Notes under the pieces: model-generated
The model's input: only the letters and a program-made list of their open reading frames with translations
Databases searched by the model: none
What the model was told of the DNA's origin: nothing
NCBI GenBank assembly: GCA_964584305.1
Contig: CAZOZL010000005.1
Coordinates: 1-64,000, forward strand
Direction of reading: 5' to 3'
From: SB11 sp964584305
GTDB lineage: Bacteria > Bacteroidota > Bacteroidia > UBA8524
DNA: 64,000 nt
Program-made: the position numbers and the translations under genes
Shown: positions 50,505-58,960 of the stretch, piece after piece
Layout of the letters: every line of letters starts with the position of its first letter
How positions within the stretch are numbered: the first letter of the stretch is position 1

Positions 50505-53500
50505 TTAATTCAAAATAGTTACAGTACCTTTTTTCACGGTAATACTATTGTCCCAGCCTGTATAGCGTACTAGCCATATAAATACATCATCAGCAGGACC
50601 TTCTTTGCGCTCAAAAACACCGCTCCATTGTTCGTTTTTGTCAAAACTTTCAAATACTTTTTCTCCCCAGCGGTTATATACCTGCATATGGTAGTCTTTC
50701 ACAAAAACATCTGACAATCCCCATACATCGTTAAGATTATCTCCTGTGGGGGTAAAAGCAGTAGGAATATGAAGTAATGGTTTTTGTATTAAGCGCACTT
50801 CGTTTGATTGCGAGGTGGCTAAATTTCCATTATTTTCAGTAGCAATTACTTTATACCAATAAGCTCCCCAATTATAGTCGAGCTGTTCATCATTATAGTT
50901 TAAAACTGTGGGTGCGCCTTTATATACTGAAGCAGGAATTTTTCTATCGTCCCAGCGTATCAGTTCATAATGGGTTACTCCATCGTCCCATGTTAAATAA
51001 TTTTGCCAATTTAGGCGGTGTAGGTAAGGTTCAGTAGCCCCGCTTAAAACTATATTGCAGCCAATATTACTAAACTTGCTTATATGTCCACACTGGTCTG
51101 TAACTTGTATTCTGTAACAAAAAGACTGATTGTTAACATCCACTTCCTCGTCAATAAAAGTAGTATCAATAGATTGGTTGGTGGTACCGTAAAATATATA
51201 AGACAAGTCTTTTGGGTTGGTGGTTCTGGGCGATCTATAAACAAGGTACGACTCAAAATCATCCTCCTTACTATCAAACCAAACTAATTTTACACGCTTG
51301 TTGTCTTCTACGGTTGCAGTAACTATTTGGGTAGTATTTATAGGGGCATTAAACTGGTCGATAGTACAAACAGTGTATGAGTTTGCTCCTTTTTTTCCGC
51401 AAATATTTACAGCATAAATATAGTAGCAATAGTTGCGGTTTCTATAATCTGATACAGCTAAATCAACGTATTCAAATTTATCAGCTTTTGTAAAGGGACC
51501 AAAATCAAACTCGTTGCCTTGCGGGTCTATTTTTTTAATCATAAAATGTGAGAAGTATTTGCTACTGGTATCCACATTTGTCCAACGCAGGGTTAAACTT
51601 GAAATGGAGGTAGGTACAACACAAAGCACATCAGGTGGAGGAATAACAGGTGGTAATGTTACCAGTATTTTTATAGTAGCACTATCCTGTTTATTATCGG
51701 GGCAACCCAAATCTTTAATATCCACCTTCATAAAAATAGTATCGCCTGTAACTTGGTTACAATCGGGTGTCCAACTAAAATTTAAATTTAATTGGCGTAG
51801 CCCTTGTTTTTGATAATTGATAGTAGGCATATTACCTTGATATATTGGGCTTGTAAAAGCACTCTCATCCACCTTCATAAAAAGAGTATCGTACTTGTCT
51901 ATATCAGTGCCAAAGTAGCCAAAATTTAATTCTTCGCCTACATCTATACTTCTAAAAATATCATTTACAACGGGAGAATGGTTTAGGTTTTCAAAATCAA
52001 TTTTAAAAATGGCATTATTACAATTACCACTTTTATTAGTGGTTGAGTGTGCGCCTGCCGTTGCAGGAAACAAACTATTACCACCGCAACCCGCACATAC
52101 CGATTGGTAAATGATTCCTCGCCTATCGAACCTACTAGTGCCGCCATCTACGTGTTCGCCCTGTGGTGTTGGAAACCTTACCCCGCCATAGAATGTGGCA
52201 TATAGTAGCGTATCAATATTTTGTGAAAAAACGGCTAAATAAAAATCAGAGCCATCGGTATTTTTCTGAAAAGCATCATTAGTGATTGACATTTGAGTAG
52301 TAGAACCGCCGTGTCCTCCTGGTGCTGCATTGGTTTCCCCTCCCCATCCGCTCACAAAAACTCTATTGCACTCATCCACCAAAAATGCAGATAACGATAT
52401 TTGAGGTTTAACAGTACCATTACCATAAGTCATAGACCGTATACGCGATTGTAAATTGGGGGTGAATTGTGTGATAAACTGCCCTCCATTAGGCTGATGA
52501 AATATAGGAGTGGTTACTGGCCACGCTCCTTTAGTTTGCCCTGTAACGTATGGGTTATCGTAATTGTCAACCTTTACAAAATAGGCTTGGTCGTAAAGGT
52601 TTGTACCCAAGTAGGTAGCATTGGTAATTACGTTGCCCTGTGGAGGTAGCTTTAGCAAAAAGCCATCGCTACTACCGCCTACAAAGGTAGTAGTTTCACC
52701 CATGCCAGTAGTAATACCATCAATACCTAATGTTGTTCCGCCAGCTACAAGCACATTGCCTTTACTGTCTAAGTCAATACCGTTGCAAATATCGTAGCCA
52801 ACTCCCCCTACATAGCTACTCCATTCTAAGTTGCTAACTGTGGGATTAAGTTTAAAAACGCAACCATCTTGCGTTCCACCATACGAAGTTTGGAAAGCAT
52901 TTTTTATGGGAAAACCTACTGTTGATTGTGTGCTTGCCGCTACATAAATATTATCATTATCGTCAACAATAACTTCACCTCGGTATTGGTCGCCATAGTT
53001 ATATGCCAATGGAGTGCTTCCTGGTGATGCGCTACCATTCAAACCATCAATACCACTACCGCCAATAAATGTAGAGCCTATCATGGCTTTACCATCTGCG
53101 CTCAACACAAATACGAAAATATCGGCTTGTCCGTTTAATAAACGGTCATACCCATTAGCAGAAACGGGAAAATTAGTTGAGAAAGTAGTGCCAAAAACTA
53201 CCAATTGGTTTTTACTATTCACTATCATACTGTGCGGTTCTTCATTATGATTACCGCCTAAGTATGTGGCATAAATAAGTGTTTTACCATCGCTACTCAC
53301 TTTATATATGGCAGCATCTCTAGCTAAGTCAGAACCTACACCACTAACTCCATTTTTAAAAGTAGTTTGAAAAGCACCAGGTGTAGTGGGGAAACTACCG
53401 TTAGAAACTACTTGTGTTTGGCTTTGATTAAGATAATAATATGATGCGCCGCCGCTGTATGCATTACCATCATTATCCCAAGTACCAGTATAGCCCCAGT

Positions 53501-54257
53501 TATCGCCAAAAGCACCCGAGTAGGTACTAAAAATAAGTTCAGGGTCTATAATAAAAGATTTTCTACGGTTGTACTTTTCTTTAATATCAAAGGTGAGCAA
53601 GTTATCTTTTAATGAGTATATGGTTTTAACATATTTTAATGCCGTATCGCCATACTGATAACATACTGGGGCAAGTTCTTTAATACTACCCAGCGATGTT
53701 TTTAAATGCAATTGCCCTTTTTTTAAGCGCATATCATCCAGTCCCTCGTAGCGCATTTTAATTACATCAGGGTTGGCATTAGGCTGTATGATAAGATTAT
53801 ATTTTAGCGAGTTATTACTTGAGCCAAATATTTCCAAATCAATACCAGGGTAAAGGTTTTTTACAATAATTTTTCCATGTGCATTTACACCCGTAGCCCA
53901 CTTTTTAGGGTCGTTGCCCAAGTAAAAATTATAATATGTTTTTGCGGTAAGTTCGTTTTTATAGGTAGGAGTGAGGTTAGCACCTTCAAATACTACTCTA
54001 AAATAGTGCATCTGTACGGGCTTGTTATACACTCCTTTATCGTGTAGTTCTTTAAAAGGTTCTTGGTCAACAAATAGATAAGAGAGTTGTCCATTTTCTA
54101 TGAAAAGCAAACCCCCAGGTATTTCTGCACGGTATTTTATATTGTTTTCCCATTGCCCTTTGTTCTCAATAAAATTAATTTGAGAAAATACTGTATTAGC
54201 GGCTACAAGCAGCAAAACGACGAATAGAAAGAAGCTATGTAGGGCTTTTGATTTCAA
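50505..54257 (-). CDS. Giant gliding-type surface protein (DUF7948-like, SBBP repeats)
   Basis: About 1250 residues. From the TTG at 54257 it has a standard signal peptide ending NTVFSQ; another TTG at 54305 would add 16 residues. The N-terminal domain INFIENKGQWENNIKYRAEI is the DUF7948 type. The middle (about 250-760) holds SBBP-like propeller repeats (ATYLGGNHNEEPHSMIVNSK, SSYVGGVGYDICNGIDLDSK). Fibronectin-like modules follow (about 880-1170), then a type B C-terminal domain (TAFTPTGDNLNDVWGL). A T9SS-dependent surface adhesin is likely. Confidence 0.85.
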   Translation of the reverse strand: MKSKALHSFFLFVVLLLVAANTVFSQINFIENKGQWENNIKYRAEIPGGLLFIENGQLSYLFVDQEPFKELHDKGVYNKPVQMHYFRVVFEGANLTPTYKNELTAKTYYNFYLGNDPKKWATGVNAHGKIIVKNLYPGIDLEIFGSSNNSLKYNLIIQPNANPDVIKMRYEGLDDMRLKKGQLHLKTSLGSIKELAPVCYQYGDTALKYVKTIYSLKDNLLTFDIKEKYNRRKSFIIDPELIFSTYSGAFGDNWGYTGTWDNDGNAYSGGASYYYLNQSQTQVVSNGSFPTTPGAFQTTFKNGVSGVGSDLARDAAIYKVSSDGKTLIYATYLGGNHNEEPHSMIVNSKNQLVVFGTTFSTNFPVSANGYDRLLNGQADIFVFVLSADGKAMIGSTFIGGSGIDGLNGSASPGSTPLAYNYGDQYRGEVIVDDNDNIYVAASTQSTVGFPIKNAFQTSYGGTQDGCVFKLNPTVSNLEWSSYVGGVGYDICNGIDLDSKGNVLVAGGTTLGIDGITTGMGETTTFVGGSSDGFLLKLPPQGNVITNATYLGTNLYDQAYFVKVDNYDNPYVTGQTKGAWPVTTPIFHQPNGGQFITQFTPNLQSRIRSMTYGNGTVKPQISLSAFLVDECNRVFVSGWGGETNAAPGGHGGSTTQMSITNDAFQKNTDGSDFYLAVFSQNIDTLLYATFYGGVRFPTPQGEHVDGGTSRFDRRGIIYQSVCAGCGGNSLFPATAGAHSTTNKSGNCNNAIFKIDFENLNHSPVVNDIFRSIDVGEELNFGYFGTDIDKYDTLFMKVDESAFTSPIYQGNMPTINYQKQGLRQLNLNFSWTPDCNQVTGDTIFMKVDIKDLGCPDNKQDSATIKILVTLPPVIPPPDVLCVVPTSISSLTLRWTNVDTSSKYFSHFMIKKIDPQGNEFDFGPFTKADKFEYVDLAVSDYRNRNYCYYIYAVNICGKKGANSYTVCTIDQFNAPINTTQIVTATVEDNKRVKLVWFDSKEDDFESYLVYRSPRTTNPKDLSYIFYGTTNQSIDTTFIDEEVDVNNQSFCYRIQVTDQCGHISKFSNIGCNIVLSGATEPYLHRLNWQNYLTWDDGVTHYELIRWDDRKIPASVYKGAPTVLNYNDEQLDYNWGAYWYKVIATENNGNLATSQSNEVRLIQKPLLHIPTAFTPTGDNLNDVWGLSDVFVKDYHMQVYNRWGEKVFESFDKNEQWSGVFERKEGPADDVFIWLVRYTGWDNSITVKKGTVTILN

Positions 54258-54397
54258 GTTATGTAATATACGGTATATTGTTACTATATAGAGTGTTTTT
54301 ACCAATGAAATGTTGCACGTATTATTGTACTTGTAAATGAAACGCTAAAAGTTACTTATAAAGTGCTTTTTTGTTTTTTAATAAGTATTATACCATT

Positions 54398-55327
54398 TTG
54401 AAAATTATATTTTTTGGTACACCCGATTTTGCTGTTACCTCATTAAAAAAAATGCTTAACGAAGGTTTTGAGGTATTGGCAGTAGTAACCGCACCCGATA
54501 GACCCGCAGGACGAGGGCTAAAGCTGCAACAGTCGGCAGTGAAACAATTTGCGGTTGAAATGGGGCTACCTGTATTACAACCTGAAAAACTTAGAAACCC
54601 TGAGTTTATTAACACCTTAAAAAATTATAATGCCGATATATTTATAATAATAGCTTTTAGAATGTTACCAGAAATAGTGTGGAATATGCCCACACTGGGT
54701 ACTATCAACCTACACGGTTCACTTTTGCCCCAATATAGGGGGGCTGCGCCTATAAACTGGGCAGTAATTAATGGTGAAAAAGAAACAGGGGTTACCACCT
54801 TTTTTTTACAACAAAAAATAGATACTGGAAACATAATTTTGAGCGATACTGTGGCTATTGAAGAAACAGATACAGCAGGTAGTGTGTACAATAAGCTAAT
54901 GCAAGTAGGAGCTTTACTAATGGTGAAAACCCTTGAAACGGTTAAGCAAAACAGCTATACACCTACCTCACAAAATGTAAGTACTGAAACTAAACACGCT
55001 CCCAAAATTTTTAAAGAAGACTGTGCGATTAACTGGAGCAAGACAGTAGATGAAAACTATAATTTTATACGTGGCTTATCACCCTACCCCACAGCGTGGA
55101 CAAAGCTAAACGGGCTGATATTAAAAATATTTTGGGCTGAAAAAAATAGGGACACTACTGCTGCAAAAAGCGGGACTATTGAAACGGATAATAAAAGCTA
55201 CCTAAAAATTGCGTGTACCAACGGATGGATAAGCATTAAAGACATACAACTACAAGGCAAAAAAAGAATGCTAATTGATGATTTTCTTAGAGGTTTTGAT
55301 GCTGAAAAAATTGGGCAAATAGGTTAA
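54398..55327 (+). CDS. fmt: Methionyl-tRNA formyltransferase
   Basis: About 309 residues. It formylates initiator Met-tRNA with 10-formyl-THF. KIIFFGTPDFAV opens the catalytic domain. The active-site segment GTINLHGSLLPQYRGAAPIN holds the catalytic Asn/His, and the SLLP motif is kept. The C-terminal OB-like domain (about 205-300) binds the tRNA. TTG 54398 gives the usual N-terminus; a TTG at 54371 would add nine residues. Its stop overlaps the end of the convergent downstream gene by 4 bases. Confidence 0.94.
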   Translation: MKIIFFGTPDFAVTSLKKMLNEGFEVLAVVTAPDRPAGRGLKLQQSAVKQFAVEMGLPVLQPEKLRNPEFINTLKNYNADIFIIIAFRMLPEIVWNMPTLGTINLHGSLLPQYRGAAPINWAVINGEKETGVTTFFLQQKIDTGNIILSDTVAIEETDTAGSVYNKLMQVGALLMVKTLETVKQNSYTPTSQNVSTETKHAPKIFKEDCAINWSKTVDENYNFIRGLSPYPTAWTKLNGLILKIFWAEKNRDTTAAKSGTIETDNKSYLKIACTNGWISIKDIQLQGKKRMLIDDFLRGFDAEKIGQIG

Positions 55328-55905
55328 ACATCATCTACATGAAAATTGGTTTCGCCTTTATTGTTAATAAAATAATAAATAATATAGCTATAATCTGTAT
55401 CGGGCTGGGTAATATAAAACTTGTACTCGTATTCATTAGAGTATATGTTATAGCCTAAAAACTCCATTTTATGCAAAATAGAGTGGTTTATAAAATCTTC
55501 GGTAAACTCCTCCTTAAAGGTGTGCTTGGTTAGTATAAATGCGCCACCTTTATATCCTTTCCCAGTCGGTTTTATGTGGTATTCAAAATCAAAGTACACA
55601 TCTTTTACGGTTTTCCCCATTGCCTTATGCACAAAAACAACCATACTGGTATCAATAGTTTTTTGTACAGATTGATAGCCGTATTTTTTATTGTCGATAG
55701 AAAAAGAAGTATCAATTTTTATTTCTAATGGAGTAGGCGGGAAATTGTGTTGTACTGCAATTACTTCCTCACCTTGCATATTTTTTAAAGGGTCAGAAAG
55801 ACTGTCTTTATTGTCATCAGTAGTTTGAGTAGAGTTTTTACAGCCCATCACTACCAATAATAGTGCTAAAACTAATGTTATTATACCGTGTTTAAAGTAT
55901 TGCAT
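55324..55905 (-). CDS. Lipoprotein of unknown function
   Basis: A 193-residue lipoprotein with lipobox LVVMGC (Cys22), an Asp/Asn-rich linker and a beta-rich body (KTVKDVYFDFEYHIKPTGKG; HKMEFLGYNIYSNEYEYKFY). No family recognised. A well-spaced promoter precedes it. Its 3' end overlaps the end of fmt by 4 bases, a convergent arrangement without a terminator. Confidence 0.6.
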   Translation of the reverse strand: MQYFKHGIITLVLALLLVVMGCKNSTQTTDDNKDSLSDPLKNMQGEEVIAVQHNFPPTPLEIKIDTSFSIDNKKYGYQSVQKTIDTSMVVFVHKAMGKTVKDVYFDFEYHIKPTGKGYKGGAFILTKHTFKEEFTEDFINHSILHKMEFLGYNIYSNEYEYKFYITQPDTDYSYIIYYFINNKGETNFHVDDV

Positions 55906-55935
55906 AAAAGCTATTTTTATTTCCCTTTAAGTGAA

Positions 55936-55965
55936 CAAAGTTAAAAGTAAAGATAAGAAGTACAA
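55936..55965 (-). promoter_or_regulatory. Promoter of the 193-residue lipoprotein gene
   Basis: Minus strand TTG (55965-55963), 19-base spacer, TAACTTTG (55943-55936), 30 bases before the ATG. Confidence 0.55.
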
Positions 55966-56051
55966 TATAAAAAATTTAAGCTAATGGTTTGGACATGATT
56001 TGCACAAAATTATTATATACTATAAAATTTGGTGTTATGGTATGAAAGGAA

Positions 56052-56160
56052 ACAATAACCTTCAAATTGGATGCAAATCACAACCTATTAATTTGGTTTC
56101 AAAAACATCTAAAGGTGTAAAACTACACAATAACCTTCAAATTGGATGCAAATCACAACC
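56052..56160 (-). CRISPR. Two-repeat CRISPR-like remnant
   Basis: The same 34 bases occur exactly at 56052-56085 and 56127-56160, 75 bases apart. On the minus strand they begin GGTTGTGATTTGCATCCAAT. The next 13 bases are also similar between copies (ending ACC), so the repeat could be about 46-47 bp with a 28-29 bp spacer. That fits type II-C arrays of Bacteroidota. There are no cas genes in the window. The rest of the 55906-56339 gap is empty. Confidence 0.45.
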
Positions 56161-56339
56161 CACGTGTAAAACCATTTTTTGTGTAATAAAGTGCAGCATT
56201 TTGATATGGTTTTGTAGTGCGCTGAGTTTTTTCACTTTAAAGTTGTGCATACTCGCTACTTTGTAGTTATTTGCGCAATTTTTATTCCGATATTTGAAAC
56301 CAAATTTATAATGTACACCGATACTATTATTATAAAAAT

Positions 56340-58769
56340 ATGAAAAAACAGCTATTTACTTTAGTACTCTCTCTATTATCCTTTTGGGTGGTAGCACAAC
56401 CTCCAGTGGTTTCAATTGATTCTGTGCAGTTTATGAATGCGGGCAGATTAGCATTAGTAAAATTTAATACATCAGGGCAAGACAGTACTTTGCCAGACTA
56501 TATTCGCCCTGTATTTAGAAACGCAAAATACCAAGATACAGTTACCATTGAAGGTATTGTAACTTTCGATCCTAGTTCATATGCGTTATCAACATCTCGC
56601 ACCCGTAAATCGGCATTCTTGCAAGTAACCGATGGACGGTCGTGGTGTGGTATTGAGGTAATGATGGATACATCGTCAGTTCAGCCAACGCTTTCAAAAT
56701 TGGCATTTGAAGCAGCCAGTCAGTTTAGTCAAAACATGAAATTAGGCAGAAAGGTTAGGGTTACAGGTATATTAAGGCATTTTCAAAACAATAGCCAATT
56801 ATTGGTGTTGCCAGTTCCTACCCAAGTTATTAGTTTGGGCAACACTATCAATCCGCAAGTAATTAAAATTGAAGATTTGATGAAGAACAATGCAGGGTCG
56901 CAAGAACCACAGTTTTCTACTGGCGAGCAATGGGAAGGCGTTTACGTTGAAATTAAAAATGTAAGCATTGCCAATGTATCAGCAAGTGGACAAAGATTTT
57001 TTTGGTCTGTAAAGGATGCACAAGGAAACCAACTTAGCATCCGTGATTATTCAGGATATTATAGAAACGATAATAATGATAATGACATGAATACGCCTCG
57101 CAATTTTTCTCCACCTGCAATTGGGGCAAAATTAGCCTATATACGTGGTGTAATTACCGAGAGTGGAAACTTTGGTAGCAAACAGTATAATATAGCACCA
57201 CTATACCCAAGTGATGTGGCAGCACCAGCGGCTGAACCACCCACAGTTACAAATATAGAAGTATCGCCAATAATTGTAAACCCTTCTGTTTCTCCAGTTA
57301 TTTCAGCCACCATTACTGATGATACCGCCGTTGCTTCGGCTACTTTATATTACGCAGTAGGTTATAATAATACCAACTTTACGGCCGTTGCAATGACCGC
57401 CGTTGGCTCAAAATACAGTGCATCTGTGCCTGCCCAAAGTGCAGGCTCAATAGTGAAGTACTTTATACGGTCGGTAGATAATGGTGGAAACACCATTGAT
57501 GCTCCCGATAGTTTAGCATTAAGTTCTGCATATAAAGTGGTAAACGGTATCAACTCAATTAGAGACATTCAAGAAACGCCTTATAATAATGGCGGTAGTT
57601 TATATGTAAACGATACTTTAAAAAACATTAATATGCCAGCCATTGTAGTTTCTACCAATGGAACGAACGACTTAGGATTAATCACCATACAAACAAGCAA
57701 TACGCCTTGGTCTGCAATATTTGTTCGCCCTACATTGGGAGATGGTACTTCGCAATTAAAACGTGGAGACTCAATACTAATTACCCAAGCATTGGTTACC
57801 GAGCGAAGAAATCAAGGAAGTAACCCTTTTGGGCGTACAGTAAATGACTTTGGAATAACATTTTTAGAGAATATTGCATTCACAAAAGTAGGGGCGTGCA
57901 AAACAATGCCTAAAATTACTGATATAAGTATAGATTCACTGCTTTCGCCAACATTTAATAATGAACCTTATGAATCATCATTGGTAAGTTTTTCAAATGT
58001 TACCGTAATTAGTCAAAACCCTGATGCACCCAATAATTTTGGTGAGTTTTTAGTAAATACAGACCCTAATGCTACTGTGGGGCTTCGTGGTGAAAATTTC
58101 TCGAGCGATTTAGGCTTTACATTTAATACCGACTCTATTACACTAAAAGAGCAGTTATCTGTTTTTCAAGGAGTATTAGTATTTACTTTTGGAAACTGGA
58201 AAATTTTTCCGAGAAATCGTACAGATGTAAGTAAAGCAGGTGATTTAATAGCACCCTATATTACCAAAATAGGGGCTGATACCGTTTTCGTGCCTCGTAC
58301 CACTCCATATACCGATGCCGGTGCTACTGCCTGCGATGATATGGATGGAGATATTAGTACTACCGTTATAATAAACACAGCAGCAGTAGATGTAAACATC
58401 GCTGGAACTTATACAGTGGTTATGAATGTAAACGATGCCGCAGGCAACCCTGCAATACCAGTAATACGTACCGTTATTGTTCAGTCTGGAGTTAGTGTAA
58501 AAGAAGTAAATCAATCAATTAGTTTAAGTTTATACCCTGTACCTGCAAGCAATAGCTTAACAGTAAATATTAATAGTAGTTACAGTGATAAAGCCACCAT
58601 AAGTATTATGGATATTACGGGTAAAACAATACTTACCCAAAAAATCAGCTTTGAAGCGGGTACAAACACCATTCAGTTGCCTATATCGCAACTTAAAAAT
58701 GGTATTTATTTCTGCAACTTTAGTGATAAAGTGGTTAACTCAACACAAAAATTTGTAGTAGTAAAGTAA
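56340..58769 (+). CDS. T9SS type A-sorted multidomain protein
   Basis: An 809-residue protein: signal peptide (cut near VVAQ), an OB-fold-like region (about 60-160; VTIEGIVTFDPSSYALSTSR), Ig-like domains (about 300-400), a second OB-like region, a DUF5011/HYR-like Ig domain (about 640-715; TTPYTDAGATACDDMDGDIS) and a type A sorting domain (SLYPVPASNSLTVNIN, then GIYFCNFSD). Secreted OB-fold arrays are often found with extracellular nucleases or adhesins, but no catalytic domain is visible. Confidence 0.8.
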   Translation: MKKQLFTLVLSLLSFWVVAQPPVVSIDSVQFMNAGRLALVKFNTSGQDSTLPDYIRPVFRNAKYQDTVTIEGIVTFDPSSYALSTSRTRKSAFLQVTDGRSWCGIEVMMDTSSVQPTLSKLAFEAASQFSQNMKLGRKVRVTGILRHFQNNSQLLVLPVPTQVISLGNTINPQVIKIEDLMKNNAGSQEPQFSTGEQWEGVYVEIKNVSIANVSASGQRFFWSVKDAQGNQLSIRDYSGYYRNDNNDNDMNTPRNFSPPAIGAKLAYIRGVITESGNFGSKQYNIAPLYPSDVAAPAAEPPTVTNIEVSPIIVNPSVSPVISATITDDTAVASATLYYAVGYNNTNFTAVAMTAVGSKYSASVPAQSAGSIVKYFIRSVDNGGNTIDAPDSLALSSAYKVVNGINSIRDIQETPYNNGGSLYVNDTLKNINMPAIVVSTNGTNDLGLITIQTSNTPWSAIFVRPTLGDGTSQLKRGDSILITQALVTERRNQGSNPFGRTVNDFGITFLENIAFTKVGACKTMPKITDISIDSLLSPTFNNEPYESSLVSFSNVTVISQNPDAPNNFGEFLVNTDPNATVGLRGENFSSDLGFTFNTDSITLKEQLSVFQGVLVFTFGNWKIFPRNRTDVSKAGDLIAPYITKIGADTVFVPRTTPYTDAGATACDDMDGDISTTVIINTAAVDVNIAGTYTVVMNVNDAAGNPAIPVIRTVIVQSGVSVKEVNQSISLSLYPVPASNSLTVNINSSYSDKATISIMDITGKTILTQKISFEAGTNTIQLPISQLKNGIYFCNFSDKVVNSTQKFVVVK

Positions 58770-58793
58770 AAAATTACTAAACTCATAAAGAGA

Positions 58794-58830
58794 AACAGCC
58801 GTCTTTTATGCTAAAGGACGGCTGTTTTGT
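58794..58830 (+). terminator. Terminator after the T9SS protein gene
   Basis: AAACAGCCGTC (58794-58804) pairs with GACGGCTGTTT (58818-58828), followed by a T-rich stretch. Confidence 0.85.
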
Positions 58831-58908
58831 TTACTATTATATACAATTGGGTAAGAAAAACGTTATAATGTTATTATACTCCTTGTTATTTAGAGCATAA
58901 ATTGGAAT

Positions 58909-58916
58909 TATATTTG
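58909..58916 (+). promoter_or_regulatory. -7 box upstream of clpC
   Basis: TATATTTG, a perfect consensus box, 44 bases before the ATG. A TTG lies 23 bases upstream of it. Confidence 0.5.
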
Positions 58917-58960
58917 CAATTTAATATCCAAAATCTTTACACGAAAGGATACCAGAGAAA

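Noticed and set aside
56000..56266. An 88-codon open frame across the direct repeats
   Set aside because: Its sequence is the translated direct repeat (NNLQIGCKSQP twice) plus low-complexity tail; no signal or domain. It is an artefact of the repeats.
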